Source: Buttiauxella agrestis ATCC 33320 (lineage in GTDB: Bacteria > Pseudomonadota > Gammaproteobacteria > Enterobacterales > Enterobacteriaceae). Taken from it: a stretch of DNA of 64,000 nt. The notes under the pieces were generated by a model, which saw only the letters and a list, made by a program, of their open reading frames with translations, did not search any database and had not been told where the DNA came from. Positions 56,610 to 64,000 of the stretch are shown here, piece after piece. The translations under genes and the position numbers were made by a program. Each line of letters starts with the position of its first letter. Position 1 is the first letter of the stretch. Location: contig NZ_JMPI01000022.1 of the NCBI RefSeq assembly GCF_000735355.1, positions 434,025 through 498,024 on the forward strand, given 5' to 3'.

Positions 56610-58047
56610 TTTGAAAAACCATCACGCTACACGCCTGGGAAAGGCGATCACCCCCACGCTTGCTGAGCACCCAGGTCTGAGTGGTATCCATCCGCTTGCT
56701 GATAGCCTCGACGCATTTGCAGCACGTTATTTACTGTGCGGTATGGCGGAGAAAACGCTCGATATTCAGTACTACATCTGGCAGGACGATATGTCGGGGC
56801 GGCTGTTATTTAGCGCGTTACTGGCGGCGGCAGAGCGCGGCGTGAAGGTTCGCCTGTTGCTCGACGATAACAACACCAATGGTCTGGATGACATTTTAAA
56901 ATTACTCAATTCTCATCCGCAGATTGAAGTCCGGCTGTTTAATCCCTTTTCATTTCGCCTGTTTCGCGCCATCGGTTATCTGACTGATTTTGCCCGGCTC
57001 AACCGCCGAATGCACAATAAGTCGTTCACCGTTGATGGCGAAACGACGATTATCGGTGGTCGTAACGTGGGTGATGCCTACTTCGGCGTGGGTAAACAAC
57101 CGCTATTTTCAGATTTAGACGTGTTGGCTATCGGCCCGGTCGTCGGCGAAGTGAGCCAGGATTTTGAACGCTACTGGAACAGTCAGTGTGTCTCGACGCT
57201 GGAAAAAGTGTTGGATGTTGACCCCGATGTTTTGCATAACCGTGTGCAGCTGCCTGACGACTGGCGTGATGATCCGAAGGCGCGACGCTATCTTGATCGA
57301 CTCACAACCAGCCAGTTTGCGACTAACCTGGTTTCCCGAACCCTCGAAATGTACTGGGCAAAGACGCGTTTACTGAGCGATGACCCGCGTAAAGGGCAGG
57401 GAAGGGCGCGTAACCACACGCTATTACCCCAGCGCCTGATGAATGTGATAGGTATGCCGGAGCAGGAAATAGACATTATTTCCGCCTATTTCGTGCCAAC
57501 TCGCGCCGGTGTAGCGCAAATGTTAGGCCTGGTGCGTAAAGGAGTGAAAATCGCGATTCTGACGAACTCGCTGGCTGCCAATGATGTTGCGGTTGTTCAT
57601 GCGGGATATGCACGCTGGCGGAAAAAGCTCCTGCGCCATGGCGTCGAGCTTTATGAATTAAAACCTGAAAATGATAATCCTCGCAGGCTGCGTGACCGTG
57701 GCTTGACCGGTAATTCAGGTTCCAGCCTGCATGCCAAAACCTTCAGCGTCGATAAGCAAAAAGTGTTTATTGGCTCGTTCAATTTTGACCCGCGCTCCGC
57801 GATGCTTAATACCGAAATGGGGTTTGTGATTGAGAGCGAAGCGCTGGCACTGAACATTCACCAACGGTTTACGCAGAGCCAGAAAGAAGCTGCATGGGCG
57901 CTGCGTTTAGACCGTTGGGGGCGAGTGAATTGGGTTGAAACTAGCGATGACAAAGAGTTTGTCTGGAAGAAAGAACCGCACACCCGCTTTTGGCAGCGGG
58001 TGTTGGTGAGATTGGTTTACAGGTTGCCGATTGAGTGGCTACTGTGA
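56551..58047 (+). CDS. clsC: ClsC, cardiolipin synthase C
   Basis: Up to 498 residues (E. coli 473) with two phospholipase D motifs: [20 protein letters not shown] (about residues 155-174) and [18 protein letters not shown]. It makes cardiolipin from phosphatidylglycerol and phosphatidylethanolamine, helped by YmdB in E. coli. No ATG fits. TTG 56551 lies inside ymdB with AGGTGA upstream; TTG 56611, just after the ymdB stop, gives 478 residues, nearer to E. coli. The N-terminus is therefore uncertain. Confidence 0.92.
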   Translation: MSVLTTKIRKYINSFLPNSNLKNHHATRLGKAITPTLAEHPGLSGIHPLADSLDAFAARYLLCGMAEKTLDIQYYIWQDDMSGRLLFSALLAAAERGVKVRLLLDDNNTNGLDDILKLLNSHPQIEVRLFNPFSFRLFRAIGYLTDFARLNRRMHNKSFTVDGETTIIGGRNVGDAYFGVGKQPLFSDLDVLAIGPVVGEVSQDFERYWNSQCVSTLEKVLDVDPDVLHNRVQLPDDWRDDPKARRYLDRLTTSQFATNLVSRTLEMYWAKTRLLSDDPRKGQGRARNHTLLPQRLMNVIGMPEQEIDIISAYFVPTRAGVAQMLGLVRKGVKIAILTNSLAANDVAVVHAGYARWRKKLLRHGVELYELKPENDNPRRLRDRGLTGNSGSSLHAKTFSVDKQKVFIGSFNFDPRSAMLNTEMGFVIESEALALNIHQRFTQSQKEAAWALRLDRWGRVNWVETSDDKEFVWKKEPHTRFWQRVLVRLVYRLPIEWLL

Positions 58048-58054
58048 AATTTGT

Positions 58055-58085
58055 GTCGGATGACGCTGGCGCTTATCCGATCTAC
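58055..58085. repeat. REP unit between clsC and opgC
   Basis: GTCGGATGACGCTGGCGC followed by TTATCCGATCTAC is a REP palindrome between two convergent genes; the opgC stop codon (58082-58084) falls inside it. Confidence 0.8.
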
Positions 58086-59230
58086 GAAACTTTCACTGCC
58101 ACATTCTGCGGTTTGCCGGAGAACAAGAAGCGCAGCAAGGGAATTCGCAGGTGGATTTCATAAAGCGCGACTGCAATTCCCACGACAAAAATTAGCCCGG
58201 TTATAAAGCCCAACGCGTTTGAATGAATGTGCGGCGTGATGTATGCGCCGAAAAACAGCGTTAACGGATGGTGCACCAGATAAATAAAAAGCGAGGCATT
58301 GACGAAATAGGTGACGCGCTTTGACTGGAAGTTAAGCAATTTATGGCCAAGTGAAAACACCACATTAACCATCCACAAGCCCATCACCATCGTAATCACG
58401 CTTTCTGTTTCATACATCCACGCATCGCCGCTGCCATAACGCTGATTGAGCAAATAGGCGACAAAGGCGAGGGCAGCACCCACTGCGCACCATCGCGAAG
58501 GGGTCGTAAACAGCGCTTTTAGCTGGGGGCGAACAAACACTAACGCACCGAGCATGAAGAATGGCAGGTAAAACAGCGTTTGCATGACCACGAAATTAAA
58601 TAAACCATCGCTTAAAATTGGCGAATAAATAATAAAAATCGTGCGGCGAATGGCGCCGTATAAAATACCGAATCCCAGAAACGCGATTGAGAGCTTTCCT
58701 AAAGTGATTGCGGATTGATTATTTTCTGAGGTATCAGCCAGACGTTTTTTCATTTGTTGAAACAAAAATAAACAAACGGTAGTCAGCACGACCATCACTA
58801 ATAAAAACCACAGGTGAGAAACCAGTTCCCACACCAGCGTGTTGTACTTTTCGTAAGGGGTCAGGCCGGGCCAGTTTTTGGCTTTATCATTCACCTGTTG
58901 CAGCATTAAAAATTGCGGCAGAGTTAACAGTGGAATGGCGGTTAACATCGGGATACCAACACGCTCCACACGCACTTTCCACCAGCGTTTAAGCGGGTAG
59001 CGCAAAAAAAGCATGTAAGAGAAATAGCCTGAAATGACGAAAAACACCTGCATGCGGAAGGCGTGTATAAAGTCATTGAAAAGGGTTAATCCCCATGAGG
59101 CTTCGGCGCTGTTGACGTGCCATTGGTGGCTTGAATAGATGAGCGAGATGTGGAACGGGATGCCTAAAAGCATTAACCAGGCCCGAATTGAATCCAGGAA
59201 AAACTCGCGTTGCTGTGGTGCTTTACTCAT
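58082..59230 (-). CDS. opgC: OpgC, succinyltransferase for osmoregulated periplasmic glucans
   Basis: A 382-residue acyltransferase-3 membrane protein (E. coli MdoC 385) with about ten helices that adds succinyl groups to periplasmic glucans. Family stretches are [20 protein letters not shown] (residues 8-27), [17 protein letters not shown] and [12 protein letters not shown]. It is divergent from opgG; the 276-bp gap presumably carries both promoters. Confidence 0.95.
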   Translation of the reverse strand: MSKAPQQREFFLDSIRAWLMLLGIPFHISLIYSSHQWHVNSAEASWGLTLFNDFIHAFRMQVFFVISGYFSYMLFLRYPLKRWWKVRVERVGIPMLTAIPLLTLPQFLMLQQVNDKAKNWPGLTPYEKYNTLVWELVSHLWFLLVMVVLTTVCLFLFQQMKKRLADTSENNQSAITLGKLSIAFLGFGILYGAIRRTIFIIYSPILSDGLFNFVVMQTLFYLPFFMLGALVFVRPQLKALFTTPSRWCAVGAALAFVAYLLNQRYGSGDAWMYETESVITMVMGLWMVNVVFSLGHKLLNFQSKRVTYFVNASLFIYLVHHPLTLFFGAYITPHIHSNALGFITGLIFVVGIAVALYEIHLRIPLLRFLFSGKPQNVAVKVS

Positions 59231-59506
59231 AATACTCCAGACATTATCGGACGAATCGCCTTATCCTTAAGAACATATCCCAATAGGCTTGAAGTCCCGA
59301 ACGGTATCAATTCCGTGGCAACCCTACACTAACCGTGACATCCTGTCTCCTGGATGCACTCTGAAAGCGTAAGCAGTTGTCTTTTTTTGCTTAAAGGCTG
59401 AGCCGCCGCGCTGAACAATGCGGGTAATTGGTTGTCGGAAAGCAGAAGTTTCCATTAAAATGGATTGGATTGATTTAAGCACACAAAGGGGGATGTGCTG
59501 GTTAAT

Positions 59507-61060
59507 ATGAAACATAAACTAAAAATGATGAAAATGTGTGGGCTTGGTGCCGCTGTAATGCTGTCACTTTATACCACCTCGGTTTGGGCCTTCACCATCG
59601 ATGATGTCGCAAAACAAGCGAAAACATTAGCGGGCAAAAGCTACGAAGCACCGAAAAGCAATCTGCCATCGCTCTTCCGCGACATGAAATATGCGGACTA
59701 TCAGCAGATCCAGTTCAATCATGACAAAGCCTACTGGAGCAAGTTAAAGACCCCATTTAAGCTTGAATTTTATCATCAGGGTATGTACTTCGACACCCCG
59801 GTTGCTATCAATGAAGTGACAGCAACAGCGGTTCATAAGATCAAGTACAACCCGGATTACTTTAATTTCGGTAATGTAAAACACGATAAAGACACCGTGA
59901 AAGATCTCGGCTTTGCCGGGTTCAAAGTGCTCTATCCGATCAACAGCAAAGATAAGAACGACGAAATTGTCAGCATGCTCGGGGCGAGTTATTTCCGTGT
60001 GATTGGCTCAGGTCAGGTTTATGGCCTGTCTGCTCGTGGTTTGGCTATCGATACGGCTTTGCCTTCTGGCGAAGAGTTCCCACGTTTCCGTGAATACTGG
60101 ATTGAACGCCCGAAAGCTGGCGATAAAACGCTGACCCTTTATGCGTTGCTCGACTCCCCACGTGCAACGGGTGCGTATCGCTTTGTGATTACCCCTGGGC
60201 GTGACACCGTCGTTAACGTGCAGTCGAAAGTTTATCTGCGCGATAAAGTCGGCAAACTGGGCGTGGCACCACTGACCAGTATGTTCCTGTTTGGGCCAAA
60301 CCAGCCTTCACCTGCTACAAATTTCCGTCCTGAATTGCATGACTCTAACGGTCTGTCTATTCATGCCGGGAACGGTGAGTGGATTTGGCGTCCGCTGAAC
60401 AACCCGAAACACCTGGCTGTCAGCTCGTTTGCGACAGAAAACCCAGTTGGATTCGGTTTGCTGCAACGTGGCCGTCAGTTCTCTCGCTTTGAAGATTTAG
60501 ACGATCGTTACGATCAGCGCCCAAGTGCCTGGGTTGCGCCACAAGGTGATTGGGGTAAAGGTCGCGTCGAACTGGTGGAAATCCCTACCAATGACGAAAC
60601 CAACGACAACATCGTTGCTTACTGGACACCGGATCAACTGCCGGAACCAGGCAAAGAGATGAACTTTAAGTACACCATTACCTTTAGTCGTGATGAAGAC
60701 AAAATGCATGCGCCTGATAACGCATACGTTGCGCAGACTCGTCGCTCAACAGGTGATGTGAAACAGTCAAATCTGATTCGTCAGCCTGACGGCACGATTG
60801 CGTTTGTTGTGGATTATATCGGTGCGGACATGAAAAAACTGCCGCAAGACACACCGGTTACTGCGCAAACCAGCATTGGTGACAACGGTGAAATCGTTGA
60901 CAGCCAGGTACGTTATAACCCGGTCACTAAAGGCTGGCGTTTGACCGTACGTGTGAAAGTCAAAGACGACAAGAAGCCGACTGAAATGCGTGCAGCGCTG
61001 GTCAATGGTGACCAAACGTTGAGCGAAACCTGGAGCTACCAGCTACCTGCCAATGAATAA
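59507..61060 (+). CDS. opgG: OpgG, periplasmic glucan biosynthesis protein
   Basis: A 517-residue periplasmic protein that shapes or branches the beta-1,2-glucan chain made by OpgH. The signal peptide ends at SVWA; mature start [30 protein letters not shown] and [10 protein letters not shown] are conserved. The ATG at 59507 ([10 protein letters not shown]) is chosen; a GTG at 59495 lies too close to the GGGGGA ribosome binding site, and MMKM at 59525 is the alternative. It overlaps opgH by 8 bp. Confidence 0.96.
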   Translation: MKHKLKMMKMCGLGAAVMLSLYTTSVWAFTIDDVAKQAKTLAGKSYEAPKSNLPSLFRDMKYADYQQIQFNHDKAYWSKLKTPFKLEFYHQGMYFDTPVAINEVTATAVHKIKYNPDYFNFGNVKHDKDTVKDLGFAGFKVLYPINSKDKNDEIVSMLGASYFRVIGSGQVYGLSARGLAIDTALPSGEEFPRFREYWIERPKAGDKTLTLYALLDSPRATGAYRFVITPGRDTVVNVQSKVYLRDKVGKLGVAPLTSMFLFGPNQPSPATNFRPELHDSNGLSIHAGNGEWIWRPLNNPKHLAVSSFATENPVGFGLLQRGRQFSRFEDLDDRYDQRPSAWVAPQGDWGKGRVELVEIPTNDETNDNIVAYWTPDQLPEPGKEMNFKYTITFSRDEDKMHAPDNAYVAQTRRSTGDVKQSNLIRQPDGTIAFVVDYIGADMKKLPQDTPVTAQTSIGDNGEIVDSQVRYNPVTKGWRLTVRVKVKDDKKPTEMRAALVNGDQTLSETWSYQLPANE

Positions 61061-63593
61061 GATTACTGATACTGCGTCTGATTACATTGATGCACTTGCG
61101 CTTTCTGCTGAGCAGAAGGCGGCGCTTCCTGCATCGAGTCTGCAAGCGGTGCACGAGGCGCTCGACGCGCTCGACGCGCAAGGGCACCACTATGACAGAG
61201 CTGATGATTCCCCTTTAGCTTCGGTAAAGGCCCGGCTCGAAATGAGCTGGCCTGGATCGCTCGGTGGTGAACAGCTGATCGAGGATGAAGAAGGGCGCAC
61301 TCAGTTGCAGGCGATGCCAAAAGCAACGCGTTCTTCTATGTTCCCCGATCCGTGGCGCACCAACCCGATTGGTCGTTTCTGGGACCGTTTACGTGGGCGT
61401 GAAGTTAACCCTCGCTACATGTCGAAAGAAGAGGCTGAAGCCGAGCAGAAATGGCGTACCGTCGGGACCATCCGTCGATACATCCTGTTGCTGCTGACCA
61501 TTTCTCAGACTGTGGTCGCAACCTGGTACATGAAGACCATTCTTCCGTACCAGGGTTGGGCGCTGATTAATCCTTCCGATATGATTGGCCAGGATTTGTG
61601 GGTGTCCTTCATGCAACTGCTGCCGTATGTCTTGCAAACCGGCATCTTGATCCTGTTTGCGATTCTGTTCTGTTGGGTATCAGCCGGTTTCTGGACCGCG
61701 CTGATGGGCTTCCTGCAACTGCTGATGGGCAAAGATAAATACAGTATCTCTGCGTCAACCGTCGGCGATGAGCCTATTGATCCGGCGAACCGTACCGCGC
61801 TTATCATGCCAATCTGTAACGAAGACGTAGACCGTGTTTTTGCGGGTCTGCGTGCGACGTGGGAATCGGTCAAAGCAACGGGCCAACAGCAGCACTTTGA
61901 CGTTTACATCCTGAGCGATAGCTACAACCCGGATATCTGCGTTGCCGAGCAAAAAGCCTGGATGGAGCTGATTAACGAAGTGCAGGGCGAAGGGCAGATT
62001 TTCTATCGCCGCCGTCGCCGCCGCGTGAAGCGTAAAAGTGGCAACATTGATGACTTCTGTCGTCGTTGGGGCAACCAATATAGCTACATGGTGGTGTTGG
62101 ATGCTGACTCCGTAATGAGCGGTGATTGCCTGACCAACCTGGTGCGCCTGATGAATGCTAACCCAAATGCGGGCATCATTCAGTCTTCACCAAAAGCGTC
62201 TGGCATGGACACCCTGTATGCGCGTTGCCAGCAGTTTGCAACACGCGTTTACGGGCCGCTGTTTACGGCGGGTCTGCACTTCTGGCAGTTGGGAGAATCC
62301 CACTACTGGGGTCACAATGCGATCATCCGCGTAAAACCGTTCATCGAGCACTGTGCGTTAGCGCCACTGCCAGGTGAAGGTTCATTCGCCGGTTCAATTC
62401 TGTCGCATGACTTCGTAGAAGCCGCTTTGATGCGCCGTGCGGGTTGGGGCGTGTGGATTGCCTATGACTTGCCGGGTTCTTATGAAGAACTGCCACCGAA
62501 CTTGTTGGATGAACTCAAGCGTGACCGTCGTTGGTGCCACGGTAACTTGATGAACTTCCGTCTGTTCCTGGTAAAAGGTATGCATCCGGTTCACCGTGCG
62601 GTATTCCTGACAGGCGTCATGTCATATCTGTCCGCGCCGTTGTGGTTTATGTTCCTCGCGTTATCGACTGCCTTGCAGGTGGTGCATGCGTTGACGGAAC
62701 CGCAATACTTCCTGCAACCGCGCCAGCTGTTCCCGGTGTGGCCGCAGTGGCGTCCGGAGTTGGCGATCGCGTTGTTTGCCTCCACCATGGTGTTGCTGTT
62801 CCTGCCGAAGCTTCTGAGCATCATTTTGATTTGGTGCAAAGGCTCGAAAGAGTTCGGTGGATTCTTCCGCGTAACGGCTTCTCTGTTGCTTGAAGTGCTG
62901 TTCTCAGTGCTGCTGGCTCCGGTGCGCATGCTGTTCCACACCGTATTTGTGGTCAGCGCGTTCCTCGGTTGGGAAGTGGTATGGAATTCACCGCAGCGTG
63001 ATGATGACTCCACACCATGGGGCGAAGCGTTTATGCGCCACGGTTCTCAGCTTCTGTTGGGTCTGGTATGGGCGGTGGGGATGGCATGGCTGGATTTACG
63101 CTTCCTGTTCTGGCTCGCGCCAATCGTGTTCTCACTGATTCTGTCGCCGTTTGTGTCGGTGATTTCGAGTCGTGCGACCATCGGTTTGCGTACCAAACGC
63201 TGGAAACTGTTCCTGATCCCGGAAGAGTATTCTCCTCCGCAGGTGCTGGTGGATACCGACAACTACCTGAAGCTCAACCGCAGCCGTACGCTGGATGATG
63301 GCTTTATGCACGCGGTGTTTAACCCGTCGTTTAACGCCCTGGCAACCGCCATGGCTACTGCGCGTCACCGTGCAAGCCAGGTGCTGGAAATCGCCCGTGA
63401 CCGTCACGTTGAGCAGGCGCTGAACGAAACGCCTGATAAACTCAATCGCGATCGTCGTCTGGTGCTGTTAAGCGACCCGGTAACGATGTCTCGTCTGCAT
63501 TATCGTGTGTGGTCGAACCCGGAGCGATATTCCTCCTGGGTGGATAGCTACAAAACGGTGAGCCTGAACCCTGAGGCTCTGCCGACGAAATAA
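61053..63593 (+). CDS. opgH: OpgH, glucan glucosyltransferase
   Basis: An 846-residue inner-membrane glucosyltransferase (E. coli 847) that polymerises UDP-glucose into the beta-1,2 backbone of periplasmic glucans; in E. coli it also delays division when UDP-glucose is plentiful. The family 2 domain has [21 protein letters not shown] and the RDRRWCHGN motif (Q/R-X-X-R-W type, about residue 491). About eight helices surround it. The N-terminal 100 residues diverge most from E. coli. Confidence 0.97.
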   Translation: MNKITDTASDYIDALALSAEQKAALPASSLQAVHEALDALDAQGHHYDRADDSPLASVKARLEMSWPGSLGGEQLIEDEEGRTQLQAMPKATRSSMFPDPWRTNPIGRFWDRLRGREVNPRYMSKEEAEAEQKWRTVGTIRRYILLLLTISQTVVATWYMKTILPYQGWALINPSDMIGQDLWVSFMQLLPYVLQTGILILFAILFCWVSAGFWTALMGFLQLLMGKDKYSISASTVGDEPIDPANRTALIMPICNEDVDRVFAGLRATWESVKATGQQQHFDVYILSDSYNPDICVAEQKAWMELINEVQGEGQIFYRRRRRRVKRKSGNIDDFCRRWGNQYSYMVVLDADSVMSGDCLTNLVRLMNANPNAGIIQSSPKASGMDTLYARCQQFATRVYGPLFTAGLHFWQLGESHYWGHNAIIRVKPFIEHCALAPLPGEGSFAGSILSHDFVEAALMRRAGWGVWIAYDLPGSYEELPPNLLDELKRDRRWCHGNLMNFRLFLVKGMHPVHRAVFLTGVMSYLSAPLWFMFLALSTALQVVHALTEPQYFLQPRQLFPVWPQWRPELAIALFASTMVLLFLPKLLSIILIWCKGSKEFGGFFRVTASLLLEVLFSVLLAPVRMLFHTVFVVSAFLGWEVVWNSPQRDDDSTPWGEAFMRHGSQLLLGLVWAVGMAWLDLRFLFWLAPIVFSLILSPFVSVISSRATIGLRTKRWKLFLIPEEYSPPQVLVDTDNYLKLNRSRTLDDGFMHAVFNPSFNALATAMATARHRASQVLEIARDRHVEQALNETPDKLNRDRRLVLLSDPVTMSRLHYRVWSNPERYSSWVDSYKTVSLNPEALPTK

Positions 63594-63611
63594 TGCGAAA
63601 TACGCGTTATC

Positions 63612-63640
63612 AATGCCGACCTTCGGGTCGGCATTTTTTT
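63612..63640 (+). terminator. Rho-independent terminator after opgH
   Basis: ATGCCGACC and GGGTCGGCAT form a stem with a TTC loop, followed by seven T. Confidence 0.9.
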
Positions 63641-63691
63641 GCGCTCAGGCAACCGGCGGTTATACTCAGCCGGAAAAACAGGAGAGACAAT

Positions 63692-63922
63692 TTGTTAAGA
63701 GTGATGGTTGTGATAGCGATGGCGTGCGTGCTGAGCGGGTGTGGCAGTATTATCAGCCGTGCAGTTCCGGGGCAGGGACATGGTAATCAGTATTACCCCG
63801 GTGTGCAGTGGGATGTGCGTGACAGCGCATGGCGCTATATTACCGTGCTCGATTTACCGTTTTCTCTGGTATTCGACACGCTATTATTGCCCATTGATGC
63901 CAGCCACGGGCCTTACGAATAG
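63692..63922 (+). CDS. yceK: YceK, small outer-membrane lipoprotein
   Basis: A 76-residue lipoprotein (E. coli 75) of unknown function. The lipobox is VLSGC with Cys at residue 17; then SIISRAVPGQGHGNQYYPG, nearly identical to E. coli. The TTG at 63692 follows AGGAGA at good spacing; GTG 63701 and ATG 63704 would shorten the signal peptide. Confidence 0.9.
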   Translation: MLRVMVVIAMACVLSGCGSIISRAVPGQGHGNQYYPGVQWDVRDSAWRYITVLDLPFSLVFDTLLLPIDASHGPYE

Positions 63923-63925
63923 GTG

Positions 63926-64000
63926 TTATCTTTCATCCCATTCATCAGCCGCCGTCTGCCCTTCCTCGGTATCCAGAGGCGGCTCAAGTTGAAATTCACC
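63926..64000 (-). CDS. msyB: MsyB, acidic protein, C-terminal fragment
   Basis: The last 24 codons (GEFQLEPPLDTEEGQTAADE...) match the acidic C-terminus of E. coli MsyB, a protein that suppresses secretion defects when overproduced. The gene continues past the right edge and converges on yceK, 3 bp from its stop. Confidence 0.88.
   Translation of the reverse strand, partial: GEFQLEPPLDTEEGQTAADEWDER

Overview
The window is chromosomal DNA from a member of the Enterobacteriaceae that is not E. coli K-12. Most proteins align along their length with E. coli relatives recalled from memory, and the backbone order (rut, put, efe, phoH, tRNA-Ser(GGA), ghrA, ycdXYZ, csg, ymdAB, clsC, opgCGH, yceK, msyB) matches the 22-24 minute region of the E. 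coli map. The genus cannot be fixed from the sequence alone; Buttiauxella, Kluyvera and Enterobacter relatives are all possible. I see no phage, insertion sequence, CRISPR array or plasmid gene.

Layout. 1-3985: the rut pyrimidine-catabolism operon (minus strand, rutA-E in the window) with divergent rutR and a convincing sigma-54 promoter. 3982-4380: a small exported Cys-rich protein. 4396-10354: putA and putP, divergent around PutA operator hexamers. 10402-13772: efeUOB ferrous/heme iron uptake behind a Fur box, with efeU intact. 14119-15186: phoH. 15258-20742: the complete chitobiose operon chbBCARFG, including a match to the ChiX small-RNA decoy site between chbB and chbC. In E. coli this operon lies elsewhere, and pgaABCD occupies much of this interval. 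20844-29169: an AcrS-type repressor divergent from an unusual RND pump / membrane fusion protein / RND pump array. 29300-29647: two identical tRNA-Ser(GGA) genes, each with its own promoter and terminator. 29855-32795: ghrA, ycdX, ycdY, ycdZ. 32855-37353: both curli operons, csgDEFG and csgBAC.

38013-52216 is a 17-gene aryl polyene (APE) cluster. It encodes a type II polyketide-like pathway: two acyl carrier proteins, two full ketosynthases plus a ketosynthase-like partner, ketoreductase, two dehydratases, an aryl-activating ligase, a thioesterase, acyl- and glycosyltransferases, a LolA-like carrier, an MMPL exporter, a lipoprotein and a phosphopantetheinyl transferase. It should make a yellow outer-membrane-linked pigment. 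52291-55938 is adiC-adiA, an arginine-dependent acid resistance pair. Together these form an accessory block between ymdA and ymdB, which are close neighbours in E. coli. 56085-64000 returns to backbone: ymdB, clsC, opgC, opgGH, yceK and the 3' end of msyB.

Functionally the window combines nitrogen and carbon scavenging (pyrimidines, proline, chitobiose), iron uptake, drug efflux and cell-surface work (curli, aryl polyene, cardiolipin, periplasmic glucans). No wholly unknown system is obvious. The items most worth a second look are the RND-MFP-RND array with a hairpin over the first pump's ribosome binding site, the APE cluster without a recognisable methyltransferase and with a candidate promoter/operator, a phosphopantetheinyl transferase whose last codons come from a REP element, and the adiC-adiA pair without adiY.
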